NCBI GenBank assembly: GCA_003131925.1
Contig: PKWC01000072.1
Coordinates: forward strand, 36,938 to 71,852
Direction of reading: 5' to 3'
Source: Alphaproteobacteria bacterium
GTDB lineage: Bacteria > Pseudomonadota > Alphaproteobacteria > Micropepsales > Micropepsaceae
DNA: 34,915 nucleotides
Shown here: one piece after another, positions 1-6,910 of the stretch
Layout of the letters: every line of letters begins with the position of its first letter
How positions within the stretch are numbered: the stretch's first letter is position 1
Program-made: the position numbers and the translations under genes
The notes under the pieces: generated by a model
The model's database searches: none
Told to the model about the DNA's origin: nothing
What the model saw: only the letters and a program-made list of their open reading frames with translations

Positions 1-1658
1 AATTCGCCGTAACTGCGGTAACTCACGCCCGCTTCCTGGCAGCGATCCCAAATATATCCGACGGCGGGAAATGCCATCGGATAGGAACCTTCGCCGGGAT
101 AGCCGATTTTTTCGACCGGCTCGCCGCGATAGGTGAGCGCGCAGTTGAACATGTGCGAGCCGAAGCTGGTTTCGGCCGAATGGCCGCTCCTCCGGTTGCG
201 GTAGCGGAAAAGCGCATGCAACCAGCCGTCCGCATCGTCTCCCGCGTCGAAATCGTAAACCAGCTCCACATGGCCGAACTTCGTCTTGAGCGAACTTCCT
301 GCAAGCGAGGACACGTCGAGCGCCGAGCTATGATCGCGCGCCAGCGCGCCGAAGCGATGCTCCGCCACGCGCACACCTTCCGCATCATAGACGAGCGCCT
401 TGACGGGAAGGCTGCGTTGCACGGTCGACATGGGCGTGGGAAGCGCGATGGTGGTGTAGTCGTCGGGCGGCAGCAGTGCGGCTGGAAGCACGTGGCCTTT
501 GCCGAAGAGAGGACCAAGTCGTGCAAGTTCGGGATCCGTTTTCAGGTCGCTGCGCTCGACGTTTGGATGGGCGATGCGCGAGCGGCCGTTCCGGGCCGTG
601 ACTTCGTAGCGCGGCCGCACGACGTGTTTGCCGGCGTGAATCTCGATCTGTGCGGGCCACGGCAGATCCGGCAGCAGATTTCTTACGCTCAAAGCATGCG
701 TGGCAAAGGGCGCGATCGGCTCGTTCAGCCACGCGACCCCGTTGGCGCCCATGCGCGCAAGGCCGATATCGCCGGCCGGGATGGCGAGAGGATGGCTGTT
801 CTGGATCCAGAGAACGACGTCCTCGTCTGCGGCAGGCGCAGGCAGCCCGGCGTAGAGATCGGCCGGCCAGGAATTTGCATCATGCGTGGCGGACAGCGTT
901 TTCCCGTCGTCGCCATAAAGATCGAGGGCGTATTTGACGTTGTCGTGGCCGGCGGCGCCCACGACATGCACGAAGAGCTGGCCGGCGAACGCGGGCAGAT
1001 TGAAGCGCGCACGCACCGTACGGCTGTCGATGACGAGGGAGGATTCGGGGCCTCCGCATTTTTCGGTCCATGTCGCGAGCGCTCGGCCGTCCTGGCCAAA
1101 GAGACGGCACCACAGACGGACATCGGTGGCGCCATAGCGCGTCCAGTAATTCGCCGTGAAAAGTCGCGTGTGGCGGTCCGCTTCATCGCGAAAGAAAACG
1201 AAATTGGTCGCAAAATTGAGTGGCACGAGATAGCGCGCGCGATCGGTCTGCATGTCGACCGGAAGCTTGAGCGGTTCGAAGCTCAATATCTCTGTCTGCT
1301 CAGGGAGAATGTGGCGGATGGGTGCGAGCGTTTTTGCGGGATCGAAACTCGCGACGAGAATTGCCTGCGGACGGTGCGCCGCAATCGCCGTCACCGGTTC
1401 GGCCGGCACGCCGCGAAAGTTTCTCGTGAGATGGTCGACGTTCTGGACGAAGTAATGTGCAATCCCGGCGCCGGCGAGCGGATAGAAAGTATCGAACGCC
1501 GCGGCAATTCCATCCGGATCGTAGATCGCAACGGAGCTACCCGCGCAGAGCCTTTCAATCAATGCGTGCGCAGCCGGCGCGGCCAGGGGATGCGAGAGGG
1601 CCTTGTAGACCGCGCTGCCGCCAACATCGTTGCGAAACGTCTCAATGCGCAGCGGCAC
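1..1658 (-). CDS. Large conserved-looking protein of unknown function, partial (C-terminus beyond the left edge)
   Basis: An unbroken minus-strand reading frame of at least 552 codons starts near 1658 and leaves the window at base 1. I chose GTG at 1658 because GGAG lies 7 bases upstream; there is no ATG nearby. The start overlaps the last 17 bases of the 2OG-Fe(II) oxygenase gene, so the two are probably one transcript. Residues about 25-125 alternate beta-type and helical stretches, including VAIYDPDG and AILVASFDP, which look Rossmann-like. Later parts are rich in short beta-type segments. No signal peptide or membrane segment is visible. I do not recognise the family. The neighbouring hydroxylase suggests a role in the same modification or surface-biosynthesis process, which is inference only. 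The long plus-strand ORF opposite it has antisense composition and was discarded. Confidence 0.75.
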   Translation of the reverse strand, partial: MPLRIETFRNDVGGSAVYKALSHPLAAPAAHALIERLCAGSSVAIYDPDGIAAAFDTFYPLAGAGIAHYFVQNVDHLTRNFRGVPAEPVTAIAAHRPQAILVASFDPAKTLAPIRHILPEQTEILSFEPLKLPVDMQTDRARYLVPLNFATNFVFFRDEADRHTRLFTANYWTRYGATDVRLWCRLFGQDGRALATWTEKCGGPESSLVIDSRTVRARFNLPAFAGQLFVHVVGAAGHDNVKYALDLYGDDGKTLSATHDANSWPADLYAGLPAPAADEDVVLWIQNSHPLAIPAGDIGLARMGANGVAWLNEPIAPFATHALSVRNLLPDLPWPAQIEIHAGKHVVRPRYEVTARNGRSRIAHPNVERSDLKTDPELARLGPLFGKGHVLPAALLPPDDYTTIALPTPMSTVQRSLPVKALVYDAEGVRVAEHRFGALARDHSSALDVSSLAGSSLKTKFGHVELVYDFDAGDDADGWLHALFRYRNRRSGHSAETSFGSHMFNCALTYRGEPVEKIGYPGEGSYPMAFPAVGYIWDRCQEAGVSYRSYGE

Positions 1659-2295
1659 TGGCGCGCTCCGGCACGAGACGTTTGAAAAATGCACTGAAGC
1701 GGTGACGTGCCTCCTCGCGCGCCACGACGCTCGGATCGGACACCCAATTCACCTGGATGACGCGCCGTTGGCCGTGGAAAGGCGCAAATCCATGCCAGGC
1801 GTTCGGTGCGTTGCGGAAGATCACCAATGTGCTTTCCGCGGCAGGCACTTCGGCTGCGTAATCGTCGAGCCGCTTCGTGGAGCGCAAAAGCCTCAACCGC
1901 GCACTCGCGCATTCCCAGCTGCGATTTGTGTAAAGCAGCATGGTGACGAGCTTCGTGTCGCTGTCCGTGTGGATGTGTCCGTCCCGTGCCGTGCACTGGC
2001 CGCGAACCGTCGCCATGACCGGCCTTCCTTCGAGATCGATGCCGAATTTTCCGGCAACGAGCGCGCGCATCCTCTCGCCGGTAAGTTCGCCGATCAGCTG
2101 CGCAAATGCCGGACCGTAGGACAACGTCGACAGTGGAAAGCTCCCCGAGCGCGTGATTTTGGGGTAGTCGGCGTCGATCGCGTCGCGCGCGTCGGCGCCG
2201 ACAAAACCCGGGACGATCGCGTAGGGGAAGGGTTCGGTGGCGATCTCGGTTGTGTTCAGGCGTTCGTAATCCAACATCTGCCGCTGTTCGTCCAT
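1642..2295 (-). CDS. 2OG-Fe(II) oxygenase family protein
   Basis: This 217-residue protein is of the small 2-oxoglutarate/Fe(II)-dependent dioxygenase type, which hydroxylates small molecules or side chains using O2 and 2-oxoglutarate. The iron triad is visible: His109 and Asp111 in GHIHTDSDTK, and distal His168 in NAWHGFAPF. Arg177/178 in GQRRVIQVNW are in place for the 2-oxoglutarate carboxylate. The N-terminus (LDYERLN then EPFPYAIVPGF) is typical of the stand-alone bacterial members. The start is ATG 2295; an internal ATG at 2277 would also fit and neither has a strong ribosome binding site. The stop lies inside the start region of the downstream unknown protein. The substrate cannot be told from sequence. 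Confidence 0.9.
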   Translation of the reverse strand: MDEQRQMLDYERLNTTEIATEPFPYAIVPGFVGADARDAIDADYPKITRSGSFPLSTLSYGPAFAQLIGELTGERMRALVAGKFGIDLEGRPVMATVRGQCTARDGHIHTDSDTKLVTMLLYTNRSWECASARLRLLRSTKRLDDYAAEVPAAESTLVIFRNAPNAWHGFAPFHGQRRVIQVNWVSDPSVVAREEARHRFSAFFKRLVPERASAAAH

Positions 2296-2354
2296 GAAGA
2301 TATCGTCTGGCCGCGAAGCCCCGATTTCCGGCGGCCAGCGTGGCCCCAGACCTA

Positions 2355-3128
2355 TCAGCGGCGGACCGGAAAGTGTAGGGCTTTTTTCCTGCTTTCCCCT
2401 TCAGCCGACGATCTGAGCCGTTTGCGATTCTTCATCGTGTCGACAATGTAGAAGGGCAAATAAAGTATCAACACCAGCACGACGCCGAGTCCCGCGACCT
2501 CTGCGATGTAGATGGGCCAGGGCCCCATCAGGTCGAGAAGCGAGGGTCTAGCGGGCTTGGTGCCGAGATAGCCGAAATTCGTGTGGAAAATCCGGTTCGT
2601 TGCAGGCGTCACGACGAGATAGACGAGAGATGCTGCGAGCACGCGCGGAATCGACGCGGGGTAGGGCCGCATTCCGGCGCCGAGCACGAGAAACAGAACC
2701 GATGCGATCGCGCCGCCGTGGAAGGCGAAAAATACGATGAAGCGGAGATCGGGAAAGTCGTAGAACAATTCGGGCGTGACGAGCGCCTGCAATGTTCCGG
2801 TCAACGCCCAGAAATACGCGAGCTCGAAGCTGCGCTGGCTGGGCCGGATCAGCGTGACGATTGCAGCGATCGATGCCCAGCTGCACAAATCCATCGGCAA
2901 TAGCGTGCCGGCAGATACCCAGCCGCGCGCCACGATCAGCCAGTACCAGAGAATCCAGGTCGCGATCAGCTCTCCCGCAAGGAACAGGCGGATTGCGCGC
3001 GTCAAGCGCGGGTTCACGCGCGCGAACGCCGCAAGCACAAGGGGCACGCAGAAGCTGAGGGCGATTGCGGCGATGTGCGCCGGGCCAAACCAGACGAACG
3101 TCCTGTCCATGGTCCAATCGTAATCCAT
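2355..3128 (-). CDS. YwaF / TIGR02206-family integral membrane protein
   Basis: A 257-residue inner-membrane protein with about seven hydrophobic helices. It opens with FVWFGPAHIAAIAL and carries the conserved patterns LLPMDLCSWASI, HTNFGYLGTKPARPSLLDL and MGPWPIYI near the end, all characteristic of the TIGR02206 (YwaF) family. The family is widespread and its function is not established. The C-terminal tail is short and basic (KNRKRLR). ATG 3128 and ATG 3110 are both possible starts. It lies 59 bp upstream of the oxygenase gene on the same strand and may be co-transcribed with it. It diverges from the small protein gene at 3237. Confidence 0.85.
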   Translation of the reverse strand: MDYDWTMDRTFVWFGPAHIAAIALSFCVPLVLAAFARVNPRLTRAIRLFLAGELIATWILWYWLIVARGWVSAGTLLPMDLCSWASIAAIVTLIRPSQRSFELAYFWALTGTLQALVTPELFYDFPDLRFIVFFAFHGGAIASVLFLVLGAGMRPYPASIPRVLAASLVYLVVTPATNRIFHTNFGYLGTKPARPSLLDLMGPWPIYIAEVAGLGVVLVLILYLPFYIVDTMKNRKRLRSSAEGESRKKALHFPVRR

Positions 3129-3183
3129 GGCCGGGCGGCCCGAGAACTGGATGTTTTGCGGGCAAAATCTGCCGCAAAACTAT

Positions 3184-3213
3184 ATTGACTACATCGAATC
3201 AGTAGTGTTTAAT
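3184..3213 (+). promoter_or_regulatory. Possible sigma-70-type promoter for the 3237 gene
   Basis: TTGACT at 3184-3189 is followed after 18 bases by TTTAAT at 3208-3213, in an AT-rich patch within GC-rich DNA and 24 bases ahead of the start codon. The match is by eye; the -10 is imperfect and the spacing is one base longer than optimum. Confidence 0.35.
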
Positions 3214-3236
3214 CGTTCAATGCGAAGGGACATGCC

Positions 3237-3503
3237 GTGACAAGCGAGGCGCTGACGGTGAAATCATCCGCTGGCTCATTCTCCAACCCCCGGAAAGAGC
3301 CGGCAGATTACCGGACGACAAGATCCCCCATGCTCGTCCCCTCCAACTTTGCCGCCAGCGCCTCGCTTGTCACGGAAGACGATTTCGAACTCGGCGGAGA
3401 GTTTCTGGAAGTCTGGGCCTGCGCCTGCGAGCGCGTAGTCGGATTTCTTCTCGGCGCGGCGGTCGTCGCGGCGGCCTGGGTCATCTGCACGTCCCTCACT
3501 TGA
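3237..3503 (+). CDS. Small C-terminally membrane-anchored protein, unknown function
   Basis: An 88-residue ORF starting with GTG at 3237, preceded by AAGGGA with a 6-base spacer, a good ribosome binding site. The first 60 residues are polar. Residues about 67-85 (VVGFLLGAAVVAAAWVICT) form one membrane helix at the C-terminus, so it resembles a tail-anchored small protein. I recognise no family. It sits in the divergent region opposite the YwaF-like gene and 58 bp ahead of the DNA glycosylase gene, with which it may share a transcript. The minus-strand ORF across the same bases lacks a good start. Confidence 0.5.
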   Translation: MTSEALTVKSSAGSFSNPRKEPADYRTTRSPMLVPSNFAASASLVTEDDFELGGEFLEVWACACERVVGFLLGAAVVAAAWVICTSLT

Positions 3504-3561
3504 GAAGGGAGCACTCCGGCCTCATGCTGGATCGCGCGAAACGCAGCGGCATGGGGCAGCG

Positions 3562-4278
3562 ATGCGGCGGAAACCTGCCGCGACGGGAAAGGCCGGACGT
3601 TCGGCGGACGACCTGCCGTCGCTGATCGCAGGTCTGTCGCGGCATTATTCCTTCCAGGCTCCGCTTTCGGATCCGCTCAGCCTCATCCTGTGGGAAAACA
3701 TCGGCTATCTGATCGACGACGCGCGACGGCAGGCCCTGTTCGACGAATTCCGCGCGCGCATCGGCATCCACGCCGAGAAAATCGCGCGCGCCCCACATGC
3801 GCTACTCCTGGACATTGCGAAACGTGGCGGAATGCGGCCCGAGTTACGCGTGGAACGCTGGCGGCGCATCGCCGAAATTGTTCTCGACACATGTGGCGGA
3901 GATCTTTCGGCGGCGCTGCGCGCGATGCCGGCGTCAAAAGCGCGGACCCTCCTCAAGCGATTTCCCTCCATCGGCGACCCCGGGGCCGACCGGATTCTTT
4001 TGTTCTGCGGCATCGACGTGCGGCCGTCGCTCGACTCCAACGGGTTGCGCACTCTGGTGCGCCTCGGATTTGTCGTTCCCGGGGCATCCTACGCCGCGAC
4101 CTACAGGGCTGCGATTGCCTGTCTCGATCGCATGGGTCCTCGCAAAGCGGACTGGCTGATCTCCGCGCACATGCTCCTCCGCGAGCACGGCCGAAATCTC
4201 TGCAAGCGCGCCGTTCCTCTGTGCCTGGCGTGTCCGCTGGACAAAGCTTGCGCGCATGCGCCGGCAGCAGGGCTTTAG
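3562..4278 (+). CDS. Endonuclease III-like HhH-GPD DNA glycosylase with 4Fe-4S cluster
   Basis: A 238-residue base-excision-repair glycosylase of the helix-hairpin-helix GPD fold. The Fe-S loop is canonical at the C-terminus: Cys214, Cys221, Cys224 and Cys230 (C-x6-C-x2-C-x5-C), as in Nth and MutY. The hairpin is around residues 131-148 (LLKRFPSIGDPGADRIL), and Asp158 in SLDSNGLRTL occupies the place of the catalytic Asp. The hairpin lacks the Lys that makes endonuclease III a bifunctional lyase, so a monofunctional glycosylase is more likely (inference). ATG 3562 follows GGGGCAGCG. It is not close enough to Nth or MutY to receive those symbols. Confidence 0.85.
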   Translation: MRRKPAATGKAGRSADDLPSLIAGLSRHYSFQAPLSDPLSLILWENIGYLIDDARRQALFDEFRARIGIHAEKIARAPHALLLDIAKRGGMRPELRVERWRRIAEIVLDTCGGDLSAALRAMPASKARTLLKRFPSIGDPGADRILLFCGIDVRPSLDSNGLRTLVRLGFVVPGASYAATYRAAIACLDRMGPRKADWLISAHMLLREHGRNLCKRAVPLCLACPLDKACAHAPAAGL

Positions 4279-4339
4279 CACCATGGCACGGGATTTCGAC
4301 TTGGCCGCGTTGCAGCGCGGCGGTATCTTCGCATAGTCA

Positions 4340-4369
4340 CCGCGGCATGCTACACAGCATGCACCGCGG
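4340..4369 (+). other. Bulged inverted repeat running into the tRNA-Gly 5' end
   Basis: GCATGC at 4345-4350 and 4357-4362 face each other across a 6-base loop. The flanking CCGCG (4340-4344) can pair with CGCGG (4365-4369) around a two-base bulge. The right arm includes the first bases of the tRNA. It may end glycosylase transcription or affect 5' processing of the tRNA precursor; no T-tract is present. Confidence 0.4.
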
Positions 4370-4437
4370 GCGTAGTTCAGTGGTAGAACGACAGCTTCCC
4401 AAGCTGTATGTCGAGGGTTCGATTCCCTTCGCCCGCT
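4366..4437 (+). tRNA. tRNA-Gly (anticodon CCC)
   Basis: A complete 72-nt cloverleaf: acceptor GCGGGCG pairs with CGCCCGC, the D stem is GTTC/GAAC, and the anticodon stem ACAGC/GCTGT encloses loop TTCCCAA with anticodon CCC. The T arm is GAGGG-TTCGATT-CCCTT and the discriminator is T. CCA is not encoded, since the next bases are CTC. Its 3' half is repeated at 6845-6890, marking it as the insertion site of the island that follows. Confidence 0.95.
4393..4437 (+). repeat. Left attachment-site-like repeat (attL) in the 3' half of tRNA-Gly
   Basis: Bases 4393-4426 are identical to 6845-6878 (34 bp, from the anticodon stem through the T arm). The match continues to the tRNA end with one substitution and one single-base deletion in the distal copy. 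Tyrosine-recombinase elements that use tRNA genes leave an intact tRNA on one side and a 3' fragment on the other, which is the arrangement here. Confidence 0.85.
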
Positions 4438-4443
4438 CTCGAC

Positions 4444-4650
4444 TTAGCTGGTTTCGCCGCTCAGTTTTGCACTAAGTTTTGCAGAATTCGTTCTCTGCTC
4501 GTACTCATCGACGAGTCGGATCAGTTCTGCCTTGCGCTCGTCTTTTTTTACATACGCTCGACGCGCATGATCTCGCCAATCGCCGCAAGTCTTGGTAGTG
4601 TTGCCGAGGGAGGACCGAATGAGAAATTGGGATGCCGTGAATCTACTTCT
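4444..4650 (-). pseudogene. Possible remnant of a Lys/Glu-rich C-terminus beside attL
   Basis: A 68-codon open minus-strand frame ends in TAA at 4446-4444 and lacks any ATG, GTG or TTG start. It is cut off by a stop at 4653-4651, inside the start of the HAF-repeat gene. The last 44 residues (for example KKDERKAELIRLVDEYEQR) have the look of a real charged helix, unlike the usual antisense products here. It could be the tail of a lost gene, conceivably the element's integrase because of its position at attL. I recognise no specific family, and chance is possible. Confidence 0.25.
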
Positions 4651-5617
4651 TCAATTGGCTTTCGGAATGTGGATTCTCGGTCCTCCAGCCGCAGCAAATG
4701 AAACCTACACGGTATTCGACCCCCAGGGCTCCACGGCAACTTATGCGACCGCGATCAACAACGATGGCGCTGCCGTGGGCTACTGCGATTGTGGTGGCTT
4801 AAATGGGTTCTTGAGAGGGGCGGACGGAACAATCACCATATTCGCGGTTCCAAACTCACAAGAAACATTCGCACTCGCGATCAACGACGGCGGAACGGCT
4901 GTGGGGTATTATGAGGATTTCAGTAACAACATAGCCGGCTTTCTGCGAACCGCGGATGGAAACATATCCATATTTTCGGTACCAAAATCGACGAGAACGA
5001 TTCCGCTTAGCATCAACTCGAAAGGTGCCGTTGCGGGGTGGTATTACGACAGCAAGTTTGAGAGCCACGGCTTTGTACGGGAGGCCAGCGGCAAGTTTGT
5101 CAAGTTTGATCCTTCTGGATCAATTCTGACGCAGGCCACAGGAATCAACGGTTCAAAAATCGTCACGGGATGGTATCAGCCAAGCATTGGTCCAATTCAC
5201 GGTTTTATGCGAACCTCTGACGGATCAATAACATCGTTCGATCCAACTGGCTCAGCGAATACCTATGCTTGGGGCATAAATCACGATGGCGCAGTTGTGG
5301 GTTATTTCTATGATGATTTGAACATCCGCCACGGATTTGTACGTGCATCTGATGATTCTATTGTTGAATTTGATCCCAAAGATGCGACCGATACGGCTCC
5401 TTACGCCCTGAATCGCGAGGGAGCAATCACCGGCGCTTACGTAGATAAACAAGCGGTGCGGCACGGATTTGTTCGAAAACCCGATGGCACAATCAAAAAA
5501 CTCGATCCGCCGAATTCCATTAGTACTGTTTCCTCCGGCATCAACGACCGTTCCGTGGTAACAGGGTTTTTCTCTGACAGCTTAGAAATATTGCATGGCT
5601 TCATTGGAAGCCCATAA
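4619..5617 (+). CDS. Secreted HAF-repeat protein, seven-unit beta-propeller-like
   Basis: The start is ATG 4619, preceded by AGGGAGG with a 5-base spacer; an in-frame TTG at 4592 lacks such a site. The 332-residue product begins with a signal peptide (LLLQLAFGMWILGPPAAANE). The rest consists of six repeats of exactly 44 residues, each beginning GFxR..DG.I and ending .IN..G..VG.Y......H, as in the HAF extracellular-repeat family. The N-terminal unit has only the last 34 residues of a repeat, and the protein ends with GFIGSP, the start of one. Together they would complete a seventh blade and close a ring. No catalytic residues or anchor are evident. It lies in the low-GC island, 35 bp ahead of the next gene. 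Its function is unknown. Confidence 0.85.
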   Translation: MRNWDAVNLLLQLAFGMWILGPPAAANETYTVFDPQGSTATYATAINNDGAAVGYCDCGGLNGFLRGADGTITIFAVPNSQETFALAINDGGTAVGYYEDFSNNIAGFLRTADGNISIFSVPKSTRTIPLSINSKGAVAGWYYDSKFESHGFVREASGKFVKFDPSGSILTQATGINGSKIVTGWYQPSIGPIHGFMRTSDGSITSFDPTGSANTYAWGINHDGAVVGYFYDDLNIRHGFVRASDDSIVEFDPKDATDTAPYALNREGAITGAYVDKQAVRHGFVRKPDGTIKKLDPPNSISTVSSGINDRSVVTGFFSDSLEILHGFIGSP

Positions 5618-5652
5618 GGAACCCGCGGCTATCCGCGCGGTAGGAGTCCCGC

Positions 5653-6624
5653 ATGGGCAGAGCTCGCCGGGCTATCAATAACTTTATGGCGACATTCAGA
5701 AACCGATTGGCTGATTTGGCCAGCCGCGCGCGAAGCGTGATCGAACGCACTTTGTTCCTGTTCGTGCTCAGCATCGCCGTCCCGCTCTGGTTTTCCGATG
5801 GTGACGCCATGATTGTCATCGGCGGCGTCATTCTAGGAGCGCTTCTTACAGTTCTGGCCCTTGTTACTACCACCAATCTTTCTACTGGCAGCCGTTTTGT
5901 ATGGGGCGCGATTGTTATAGTGGCCATCGCTGCCGACGGAGCATTTGTGAATTGGCACAAGCACCCAGAGGCATGGCCGTTTAGAACAGAATTGACGCTG
6001 CCGGCAACGCCGTTTGCTTCTCCTCCCGACACCAAACTAGTGTCGGTTAAGATCATCAGCCATCTTATGCAGGTGTCACCAGTACAGCCGCACGCCATGA
6101 CAATCTTCGCGGCGATGGGGTATCTTCCAAACCAAAAATACGTTCTGCATCCAATCTCGAATTTGATTTATGTCGAACTAACGGGGGAAAACCCCAAACC
6201 TGTCTCTGCTGCTGGCTATACGATTCAAGGTTACAATGGTGATTGGAAAGATGTTTGCACGGTTCATTTCGTAGAGTTAAACCTTGTCAACGTACAAAAC
6301 GACCGAAATCCGAAGTCATTGTTGGTATTCGAGTTACCATCCCAAAATATGGATGCGGCACTAAGTAGTACTGCTATCGAGTATGGTCATAGCATCAAAG
6401 CGTTTGTTGCGATCTGGTGCCCCGAAACGCGCGGCGTATGTTCTTATGGCAAACTTCGCATGCATATACGCGATACGCTCGGAGGAGATTTATATGCTGA
6501 ATTGCACAATGTTGCTTCATCGAACATGACGCAACTGGAACGCGGTGCCCTCATCGTCGGAAGGAAACATCACATCCCAGCCACGGCGACGACGTTCGAC
6601 TATACATGCCCGGAAGTACACTAG
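5653..6624 (+). CDS. Island membrane protein with C-terminal soluble domain, unknown function
   Basis: A 323-residue protein starting at ATG 5653 after AGGAG with a 6-base spacer. A basic N-terminus of about 32 residues is followed by three hydrophobic segments (about 33-47, 52-72 and 82-99). Roughly 220 soluble residues with mixed beta-type content and several Cys follow. No motif was recognised. It lies 35 bp after the HAF-repeat gene on the same strand, in equally low-GC DNA, so the two probably form an operon and may work together at the cell surface (inference). It ends about 220 bp before the right island boundary. Confidence 0.75.
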   Translation: MGRARRAINNFMATFRNRLADLASRARSVIERTLFLFVLSIAVPLWFSDGDAMIVIGGVILGALLTVLALVTTTNLSTGSRFVWGAIVIVAIAADGAFVNWHKHPEAWPFRTELTLPATPFASPPDTKLVSVKIISHLMQVSPVQPHAMTIFAAMGYLPNQKYVLHPISNLIYVELTGENPKPVSAAGYTIQGYNGDWKDVCTVHFVELNLVNVQNDRNPKSLLVFELPSQNMDAALSSTAIEYGHSIKAFVAIWCPETRGVCSYGKLRMHIRDTLGGDLYAELHNVASSNMTQLERGALIVGRKHHIPATATTFDYTCPEVH

Positions 6625-6844
6625 ATATCCTCCAACCGCAGCCCATCCATTTCCAATGCCGCCAGACAGGCAAGGAAGAACGTAGCCGCAATCGTCCCAC
6701 GCGCGAGCGTGGCCGTGATGCGGCATCAGGAGTTTCGAATTTCACACGCGCGAGTTTTGCATCCGATTCACAAGTTATTGAAATGTAAGGGAAGGCAGGG
6801 GCGTTTTTTTGCGGCTAAGCCGTTGACGATCAAGGCGAAACATG

Positions 6845-6891
6845 AGCTTCCCAAGCTGTATGTCGAGGGTTCGATTCCTTTCGCCGCTCCA
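6845..6891 (+). repeat. Right attachment-site-like repeat (attR), decayed tRNA-Gly 3' half
   Basis: This copy repeats the tRNA-Gly sequence from the anticodon stem to the 3' end. There are 34 identical bases (6845-6878), then TTTCGCC-GCT in place of CTTCGCCCGCT. It is followed by CCA (6889-6891), which the intact tRNA copy lacks. There is no 5' half, so no functional tRNA is encoded. It ends 20 bases from the sulfotransferase stop codon. Confidence 0.85.
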
Positions 6892-6910
6892 ATCAATTCA
6901 AGTTGGTGTT

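Larger units (their letters stand above)
4438..6844. mobile_element. tRNA-Gly-bounded mini genomic island, no integrase
   Basis: A 2.4 kb segment lies between the intact tRNA-Gly and its partial 3' copy. Base composition drops: two 60-base lines counted by hand inside the island gave 50% and 45% GC, against 67% for a line in the neighbouring transporter gene. It holds two plus-strand genes unrelated to the neighbours and a possible truncated minus-strand ORF next to attL. No integrase, excisionase or transposase is present, so it is either a decayed integrative element or one mobilised in trans. Confidence 0.75.

Noticed and set aside
153-1685. 510-codon plus-strand ORF
   Set aside because: It is the antisense of the large minus-strand partial gene. 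Its Arg/Gly/Val-rich composition has no domain logic, whereas the minus frame is coherent and has a GTG start with a ribosome binding site.
4283-4336. 17-codon ORF between the glycosylase gene and tRNA-Gly
   Set aside because: It is very short, has no ribosome binding site and no recognisable features.
6780-6835. T7 tract with adjacent CGGCTAAGCCG palindrome as an intrinsic terminator of the island operon
   Set aside because: On the plus strand the T-tract precedes the palindrome, and on the minus strand it reads as A's, so neither strand gives hairpin then T-run.
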